This document shows positions 52,601 through 62,793 of a stretch of 64,000 bases of DNA, piece by piece (the first letter of the stretch is position 1; the number at the start of each line of letters is the position of its first letter). The notes beneath the pieces were generated by a model. The model saw nothing but the letters and a program-made list of their open reading frames with translations, was not told where the DNA came from and did not search any database. Origin of the DNA: Liolophura sinensis. Taxonomy: Eukaryota; Mollusca; Polyplacophora; Chitonida; Chitonidae. The translations under genes were made by a program, and so were the position numbers. The stretch spans positions 25,557,788-25,621,787 of the forward strand of contig NC_088302.1 of the NCBI RefSeq assembly GCF_032854445.1. Reading direction: 5' to 3'.

Positions 52601-55600
52601 AGTTTCACATTTCTAGCTAAGTGTACCATAGTTCTCGCGTTACAGGCCTTTGAAATTGCATAACTGAGAAAATGTTTTTTGACCATATGTCAAAAAGATA
52701 GGCAAAATCTGAAAGCAGATTCGGAATTAACTTTGCCAAATAAACCAGAATACATGAAAACATTATCAAAATAAGACACTTTTTATGAAGTCATAACATC
52801 CACCAATGGCTAGCTTCCAAAGCTGTTAATGAATATCCCAAGATTTCTTCAAACTTAGTTTAACTGTGATCACTCTACAAGTACATCAGATGTCAAAGGA
52901 ATCTGTTCATTGGCTCTTAAGAAGATTTTTAAAGGTTTTGATCAAAATCCAAGATGGCCACCATGTCACGTGACCAAAGGTAATCAATAACAGCCAAAAT
53001 TTGCCTCGTAACCTTGCTCCTAAAATCACCAAATTTCAACAACATCAAATGAAAACTTTTCTTTTTGCGACTCTTAAAGCTTTCAAGAAACGGGAAGAAT
53101 AATAATAATAAAAATCGGAACTATTTCAATTGGTTTCCCAGCACAGAGTGCTGGGCCAAGTGATAAAACCTTGAAAATCATCTGGTTTATTTTTGTGGGA
53201 GATGTGGATTATGCTGTTAGTTTGTACTGTTGAACACATTGACATGATGTGAAAGCTGAGTTGTGTGTACTGAGCGCTGACATCATTGAGCTCTGGAGAT
53301 TCTCATAACTCGTGTTGTTTCTTGTTTTTAGTTTGATGTATTTAAAACTGGCACATGCAAACTGAATCTGTGCATGTACATCTTATATTTTGCAGGTTCG
53401 GGCACACCTGACAGTGGGAAAGGGGGACGCAAGAGGAAAGGCTTCAGCGGCAGAGAGTAAGGAAGTCTGGCCAGGGGTCAGCAGACATCCTTGTGCATTA
53501 AGCCCAAACATGGTTAACATAACCCACAATCTGTCTGTGAAAAAGTCGTCACTGCTAAATTTCACATGTAAATTACACAAAGTTCGCCATAGAAAAAGTC
53601 TGTCAATAGTCCTCACTTGAGCTGAGGAGCATGTTCCAAACAGCGCTGGCAAAGTTTAGATAATTTCACTTCCATTCGAACAAACATCCTTTTCCGGGTT
53701 GTCCTCTATTTCAAATATAAACATCTCTGTCCGTGGTGGTCTAACTAGGAGTGGAAGTGTGATGGGAATTGAGTGAATGTAAATATTTCAAGTATCTGAT
53801 TTCTTCAAACTGATGTGTTTATAGAACTTTGGCATTACTGGTATTATTTTCTGTGCGTGTTCATTTTGTTATTTCTGTAATGTTTTTTTTCTTTCAGTGT
53901 TTTAATAGAAAATGTTTTAATTGCAACTTGATTACTGTAAAGTTTACTTTTTATTTTGTGCGGATAGACTCACCATGCTTATACTTACCGTTTGGTACAT
54001 GTACAGGAAGTATGCTTTATTAATCTAGAAAAAAACAGCACCTGTACATGTTTTATGGCATTGTCGATGAAGGAAAAGGAATAAGAATGTGATGTTAGCC
54101 TTCTATAAGCCAGTCTAAATATACAGAATTTTTGATTATTCTTATGATCTGCAAAAAGCTATAGTAAAGGAACCTGTGCTGTATTTCACCTAAATTTTGG
54201 CCTGTATAAATTCACTTTCAGAAGCACACATTAGGCCTTAAAATGATACTGCTGATGCCAATGCTTAAGCTTTTCTGGTAAGAAATGAGTCAAACTTCAC
54301 AAAAAAATGATGCTTCTGATGCCTTTTCTGGTAAGAAATGAGTCAAACTTCACCAAAAAAATGATGCTGCTGATGCCATTGCTTAAGCTTTCCTGGTAAG
54401 AAATGAGTCAAACTTCACCAAAAAAATGATGCTGCTGATGCCATTGCTTAAGCTTTCCTGGTAAGAAATGAGTCAAACTTCACCAAAAAAATGATGCTGC
54501 TGATGCCATTGCTTAAGCTTTCCTGGTAAGAAATGAATCAGACTTCACCAAAAAATTGATGCTGCTGATGCCAGTGCTTAAGCTTTTCTGGTAAGAAATG
54601 AGTCAGACTTCACCAAAAACAGGATGCTGCTGATGCCATTGCTTAAGCTTTTCTGGTAAGAAATGAGTCAAACTTCACAAAAAAATGATGCTTCTGATGC
54701 CTTTTCTGGTAAGAAATGAGTCAAACTTCACCAAAAAAATGATGCTGCTGATGCCATTGCTTAAGCTTTTCTGGTAAGAAATGAGTCAAACTTCACAAAA
54801 AAAATGATGCTTCTGATGCTTTTTCTGGTAAGAAATGAGTCAAACTTAACAAAAAAATGATACTGCTGATGCCAATGCTTGAGCTTTTCTGGTAAGAAAT
54901 GAATCAAACTTCACCAAAAAAACCAAAAAAAAAAAAACAAAGAAAGCAGAAAATCCCCTCTTGACTGGCCTTACAAGTTGGACGAATCAGTTCGAATCAA
55001 GCAAAATGTGTCACTTGAAAAAGCTAAACTTTAGGTGAAATACATGTACAGCATAGTGTACATTCAGTTGAAACTATAAACCAAGGTTACATACTACATG
55101 TGTGCCTGTATTTGTGACTTTACAGTTCTGATGATGATGACAGTCAATCAGGGGCTTTTCCTCCTTCCCAGGAACAAGCTGACAAGGAAAGATTTGCCAG
55201 GTTAGTCTGACACTCAAGTTACGTGTAGAATTGTGAAAATCACAAATTTGTATCCATACATGCAGGGATTCATACAGGTCCAAATTTTTACAATGAGGAA
55301 CTCGAAATTGATTTTTTTTTTTGTGGTCCAGGTTGAGTTTATTTATATTTTAAATAATGACTATAACCTGGTATTGAGTTTAATTCCGCTTTAGCGACAG
55401 GTAATTTTGTGAGCCTGAAAGTATATTATGATATACTGGTATATATACATATGGGAGAGAAAGCTTAATTTCATTTGAGGTCCATTTCTGATTATGATTT
55501 TGTTGTTGGTACATACATATACGTAAGTATATTATCCTCATCGTTGATATACATTGTATAATAAAACAGTTATAAACCATGGTGATGCATGTTCAGTTGT

Positions 55601-58600
55601 TGGTTGTTGTAATAAAGGAAAGAAAGGAACTAACAAACATATCAAAAGTAAAAATACTTCAAATACAGTGATAAATTAAGGCTCTTCCTGCTCAGAGGCA
55701 CATATATATAATGAAACAGTTATAAAGCATGCATGTTCAGTCGTTGGTTGGTATAAAGATTTGAAGAAAGAAAGGAACTAAGAAATATTACATAAAAATA
55801 CAAACATAAACAATGAACATAAACAGGCCTACAGACACAAAGCTTATTCTGATCATAGGTATATACTGTAAATATTTATTATTCGCTGGAATTTATTTTT
55901 GCGGATTTACCTCAAAGATGGATTCACGGGAATTGATTGTCGCGTAATTAATCAAGGAAATACTGAAGAAGAAAAATTCTTGAAACTGTTTAATTTTCCG
56001 TGTTATAATATGGCCGAAATTACTCAAACACATCAAACAGGCATTATCAATTAAGGGTGGCTATAATCCTCTTTTTGTTTCCTGCGGTGTCACTAATCCT
56101 CATAATCTGGATCAGTGATTAAAACAACAGGGGAAAGATTATCACTATGTAAGAAGATGACATTCACACCAACTGTTAGCTCTATTCAAGAGGTGTCATT
56201 TGTTTTCGCATCGGCCTTTTACTGGTGATTGAGTACTTTTAATCAACTGGCAAAGTGACCTGTTACCTTGTCACCTTGAGCAGTTCAAAGTAAACCATGT
56301 CAATTCACCCTTACCGGAGCCAGTCGTTCAGGCAGTCAAGCAACACGATTAGTTTGGGATTGCTCTCGGTTTTAATCATCCCCTGTAGCTAGTCAAAAAC
56401 CGCTAACATTGTAGCTGTCAAGCGGCCATTACGTTGTTGTATACAGTTCATAATTTGTTAGAAGCTCACTCATTGGCCCACTGGGATAGACACACAGCCA
56501 ATGGGATAGCATGTATCAAAGCGACATTCACTGGAAGCCAGCGCGTGTTGTATCAACTTTTTTTTTCTCACTTTCCTGGCATGCCGAAGATTGATCAAAA
56601 TGAATACAAATGTGTAAAAGTTTGGATACATTTGAAGGCTAATTCTAATGTAATTACAGCCAATACACGCATGACCACATCGGCTTTTCAAGGATGCAGC
56701 CGTTGGTGATTGAAGTCAACCGCTCATCGCTGCGCATATATTTTTGAATGCAATTCATTTTTTATCCCAAAATTTGAGTATTTGTACCAGAAACACTCAA
56801 AATTGAGTTTAAGTTTTTAACTCAATTTTATCACCAAATATCGGGGGTCTAAAATTGACGAGTACGAATCCCTGACATGTAATGCTACAATAACATACCT
56901 CTCCCTCATTCTCTTCAAATCATTCTTTTACATATTTCAGTTCTGACAGAAACACCAGATGTACTATGAAAAAGTCTGTATAAAATTATGTAGTCTACAT
57001 GTCTCGATTATATTCCTCTTTATTTTTCTTTCTTTCTTTCTTTTTTTGAGGGAGAGATGGGTGGGTGCCGTAAGAGAATTTGACATTGTTAATAGTTTAG
57101 GCTACTGATATCTGTGTATGGATGATCAGGTGAATCTGATGTCACACATGCCATGTCCGGCTCACTGTTTATCAATGGAGGTCATTCTTTTGTTCGCGTA
57201 TGCCTGTACAAGTACATGGCTATTTATGTGCATTCTGTGCCTATTTAAGTGTGGGTGAAGTCATTTCTGACATCAAAAGAGCCTGCTTGTATCATACATA
57301 AAGCTGTTCATAAATACATTCATCATAACCAGAAGCAAGCGAGCAGACTGTTTTCTCACTGAGAACCAGCCTCTAGTTACATGTGCTAAAGCCACTTTCC
57401 ATTCATGTGTACATTGTAATTTAGATGTTTGGAAAGCAGTTTATCTGGGAAATTGTAGATGATAAATTAAAAGGTGTACACTGTGTGAGTTTGTGGCTAT
57501 TGTGACCTAGATTTGTAAACAATGTCCTGGTTGTTGAAGAAAACCCATTCTCAAGGAGTTCATAAAGCAGAGTTATTAAAGGAAGAAACTACTTGTACAG
57601 GATTTAAAATGAATTTAGCATTATTGAAAAAAGCATTATGTCTGTTAAATTTTTAAATTTTTAAAATTTTTTTTCGACATTGATTTTGCTCTCATGTTTT
57701 TCAATTTTCTAATCTTTAGTTGTAGTCTGCTATTTTCAGTTTTGAGTTTGTGGCTCCCGCGTACATGTATTTGATTTCACAGGGGGCTTGTGGGGTTCCA
57801 ACCAAGAGGATTTATAACCCAGCCACATAGTGTGTGCCCCCTACTACATTACAAGATCTCGAGATTTATCATATCCTACATCTCCCTTGTCATACTTGTA
57901 TGCTTTTGTTTGGCATTATAAAAATCATCCTCGTTTTATGCATGGAAATATAGTCAGAGTAGTAGTAACGTTTGCTTTTCATGTAAATGTTAGTTTTTCT
58001 TCAGGCTTTATTGTTTAGTGTTTTACATGGAGAAGTGAAAGTGGTTGGAAAATGTTTTAATAAAACACTGAGATAGATATTCAGGACCGAGTTGCTCATG
58101 ATAAATGCAGGGACCCTTTGTGGTTAGCGCACCAGCACAGCGCAGTGACGCAGGAGCCTCTCACCAATGTGGTTGCTGTGAGTTCAAGTCATGCTGGCTT
58201 CCTCTTTGTCCGTCTGTTGTAAGGTGTGCCACCAACTTGCAGATGGTTGTGAGCTTCCACCATAATGCTGACCGTAGTCGTATAAAGTGAAATATTCTTG
58301 AGTACGGCGTAAAGCATCAGTGGAATAAATACAGAAATTGAGAAATGTACATGTAATATAGTAATGGTATGGCCGTAAATAGTGTGGACTGACGGGCACC
58401 ATTTTGTAACTTTGAAGGGAAAGTCACTGTGAGATAGAACGGAGGCGGAGAAACAAGATGACCTTGTACATTAACGAGCTGTGTGACATGGTGCCTACGT
58501 GTAGTACTCTGGCGCGCAAACCAGACAAACTCACCATCCTTCGAATGGCTGTCTCCCACATGAAGACCCTTCGAGGTAGGTGGGTGTGGCTGCTCCCCTT

Positions 58601-61600
58601 CCCGTGGGGGAGTTGGGGGGGATGGGTAAGGCCAGCTAGAAGTCCGTCTAGGTTAGGGGTTAGGCAACTGCATGTACATGTCTGTTGCGTCCCAAGTCCA
58701 CACCAGACGTGTCTGACTGTTCCCATTTTGTAAATTTAAGGGAGAGTCACTGTGAAATCGAGAGGAGACGGCGCAACAAGATGGCGGCCAATATTAACGA
58801 GCTATGTGACATGGTGCCTGCATGTAGTACCCTAGCCAGAAAACCTGACAAACTGACAATTCTAAGAATGGCTGTCTCTCACATGAAGACTCTGCGAGGT
58901 GAGTATAGCTGATAGACTTCCCATGGTTATTTGGTGACGGCCCCTTAATTGTCCCTTCCCATTACCACACCCTTCCTGAACCCAGACTGCGCATTGCTGC
59001 AAGTCTCTCCCTTAATCTGATCGTCTGTACATGCAGTTCTTGACCCCCTTCCTGGGGAAACTTTGTTGTATTTGTACAGTCATTGTTGCTATATATACAT
59101 GCACACCTTGTTTTTTTTAGTTGTAATAATAGATGAGACATTTTATGTGTTATATCATAATTGTATTTGCCATAAGTACATGTACACTTGCACGCATCAT
59201 TTAAATATTAGCGGAACTGGGTCAATGTTAACGTCAGGGTGTACAGTGATTGTGTATATCTATCATGCTTAAATGTGAGATTCTGATAAAAAAAAAAAAA
59301 CAGAAACAAAACAGACTGACTGCTCCAAACATAACAGACAATCTTTTTGTCAAATAGTCTGTTTTCACATTTTATACCAGGTGTATATTGTAGAGTACAT
59401 GTATAGTTGTGTAAGTACTGTGTTTATATTGTTCTGAAATGACGGGGGTAGCGAGCTTTTTTTGATGTTCATGATTGGCTGCAGGAATCATCATCTTTAC
59501 ATCTGATGCTTCGCTCTCTACATTCGTACTCTCTACATCACTGGCACCACTAGCAAATTTTGAACAGAAAAATTTTGAACAACGCCGAAGTCACTGGGTT
59601 CACCGTGATGACGCATGAAGTGATATCAGAAAACACAAAAAATCCGTCTCGACCTTTGTTTGTAATAATACACATATAATACACATGCCTTCTCTTTATC
59701 TGAAGTACATACAGCCTGATTCTAATGAAAACGTGTCAATTAATTGATGAATGCTGATTAAATAGTTCGAAGCAACGGCACAATTGATGAGGCTAAATAA
59801 GCTTTCATGTGTCTCTCGGACTCCGAAGTTCAAGCTTGTCAATTGGTGGCAGTGATGTAAAGGGAGTGTACAAATAGAGACGGGCACCTGCACTGTAAGG
59901 AGTAAGTGCAGTTAACTCTGTACATGTCCATGTCTTAAAAAAAGTGTAGAAATACACAGTAAAATTAAATTATGTATATGTGAATCCATGTAAGGTAGCA
60001 CAGTTGTATACTATTGTTTTTCTTGTGTACTTGTGTGCGCATAAATGTAAACTCATTTCTGTTTGCATTGAAATCTGTGTTTCCTATACATGTACTTATG
60101 TGAACGCCATGGTTTACATGTACTTATGTCAACACTATGGTTTACATGTACTTATGTGAACGCGATGGTTTACATGTACTTACATGAATGCTATGGTTTA
60201 CACGTACTCATGTGAACGCTATGATTTACATGTACTTATGTGAACGCTATGGTTTACGTGTACTTATGTGAACGCTATGGTTTACGTGTACTTATGTGAA
60301 CCCTTTGGTATATAACTCCTTTAACGTCTGTTTTAGGCACCGGAAACACAGGGGCAGATGGATCCTACAAACCATCGTTTCTAACAGATCAAGAACTCAA
60401 ACATCTTATTTTGGAGGTAAATCAATTCACCATTTTGTTGTGTTGGTCATTTTATTGTGTTCATCATTTATCCAAAGCAGAACTTCTTTCAATGTTTGAG
60501 CCCGGTCTCTATAGAAGTCACAGTCAACATAGAAATGTCGGCTGACTTATCATTAACAGCTTTATAACACCAGCACCTGCTACTTTCGGCTAGACTTTAG
60601 CCTCATGTGTTTTAACTGTCATGCAGCCACTTGATCTGGTATCTACATACATGTACTAAAACTACCAATAGAACAATAAATGGCTCCAAGACAGGTTATT
60701 CCCTTAGAGCCATTAGTCTTCTTGGAGTCCATGTCCTGCACATTTCTGAAAGGAGCTTACCCTATTTCCCAGACCTTTTTGGCAGGTGAAAGAAAACTTT
60801 TCAGTGCAATTTATGCACATTTTAATATTTTTTTTTAAATTTGATTTTTGAGACAAAAGTACATGGGTTTGTTTGGCCAGTTTCAGGGCTTTGCAAAAAG
60901 TACAATTTTATCAATCAACACCAAATAATGCCTTCAGAATATGCTTGAGTATGCACCTTGCAAAGATGCAAGAATGTTGAAGACTTACAGTAATATATCG
61001 ATGTTTGTGATTTCTCTGTCTACAGGCAGCTGATGGGTTCTTGTTTGTGGTGCAATGTGACACAGGGCGGGTGATTTACGTCTCAGACTCCGTCACTCCT
61101 GTGCTCAATCAGTCTCAGGTGAGTTACCTCCCTTCCACCATGTGAACTTTTGGAAATTACGCACTAAAATGTGTTTTTATGCCTATGTTTTTAATGCCTA
61201 GGATAATCTGACTGTAAGGATGTGTTATGTGTGCAATAAATTCCGTTTTACATGATTTTTTTTTTAAAGAAAAATCAAGAGCATCTAGTTGCTCAATACA
61301 AATTTTTCGTTTTATGTTTACATGCACATGGCTATGTTAAAATAATCTGTTGACATGTTTGAAATCATATACTGTTTGGTGTTTGTGGAGTCTTACTTGT
61401 TAGTAACATACTGCATAAGTCTGACTGGTTCAGTAACTCACTGTATGATTTTGTTGCAGTCTGGCTGATTTTGTGACACACTGTATGATTTTGTTGCAAT
61501 TTGACTGGTTTGGTAACACGCACTATGATTTTGTTATAGTCTAAGTGTAGCATACTGTGGTATTGTTACAGTCTGACTGACTTGTAAAACGCTTTCTGAT

Positions 61601-62737
61601 TTTGTTTGTTTGGTTTGGTAACACTATGATTGTGTTGCAGTCTGACTTGTTTTGTAACACGCTGTGTGGTTTTGCTGCAGCCTGACTGGTTTGGTAACAC
61701 ACTGTATGATCTTGATGCAGTGTGACTGGTTTTGTGACTCACTATGGTTTTGTTGTAGTCTGACTGGTTTGGTAACACACTGTATGATTTTGATGCAGTC
61801 TGGCTGGCTTTGTAACACACTGATTTTTTTGCTGTCTGACTGGTTTGGTAACACACTGTATGATCTTGATGCAGTCTGATTGGTTTGGTAACACACTGTA
61901 TGATTTTGTTGCAGTCTGACTGGTTTGGTAATACACTGTATGATTTGGTTCACCCGGATGACATAGAGAAAGTCCGTGAACAACTGTCCACCACAGAATC
62001 TCAGAACACAGGACGAATACTTGATCTGAAAAGTAAGTACATGTATGAATGACTGCTGCCTGCAGTTGACAGTACTTATCATTCTGCACCCTGCCCTTCA
62101 CTTGAGGGGTCTTAAGATGTACAGCTCAGAGAAGAAGTTTAAATAAATTACAAATTGTTTTTGATGAGTCCATTGGTGAGAATCGCCAAAGACCCATTAT
62201 AGCGGCATTAAACCTCTTAGTGAAACCTGGGTAAGTAGCCCACCTAAGTACTCAAGGAGAACTCAGTACTGGGCATCAAGAAATAAACTGTGTGTGTTAT
62301 GGTTAAGTATTAGCTTTATGCATGTTATCATGCTGGCTTTGTCTTTAACATTCTCGGTATTCATAGACACAAAATAGGCATGAAATCTTGAGTTGATCCG
62401 CAAGTTCAGTTCCCACTTGACCTGATAAACAGATAGGTTTCTGGGTGAGGGGAGATAACTGTGGGTCTGTGACGTAGTTCAGTATCTGTCACTAGTTAAC
62501 TCCCTTGTTATAAGTTTCAAGAAGTTTTTACCTCGTAACAATGTGATTATGAAACAAAAAGATGGAGAAGCCTATGAGTTGAGCTTACTGACATTGAACT
62601 ACAGTAGCTTGTTGTGACGTGTCACGGTTTGTGGAAAATTTTCCGCGATTGTTACAGTGTCGTATCTATATTTTAAAGGCTGGGATACGTATATTTTGTT
62701 GTTTAGTTTACTCTGGTCTGGGCATTGTTGTTAGGCA

Positions 62738-62793
<56 letters not shown>

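Larger units (their letters stand above)
43683..53395. other. ARNT intron 1 (9.7 kb)
   Basis: No convincing exon. Contains SINE fragments (44755-44815, 48778-49043, 50365-50410), a hairpin pair near 51728-51775 and an unclassified repeat-like segment (52540-53165). A 134-codon open frame at 47027-47431 lacks any feature I recognise and I do not call it a gene. Confidence 0.6.

Noticed and set aside
61365-62101. Minus-strand repeat proteins ([15 protein letters not shown])
   Set aside because: Antisense of the exon-7-derived array and of exon 7 itself. The plus strand carries the conserved ARNT reading.
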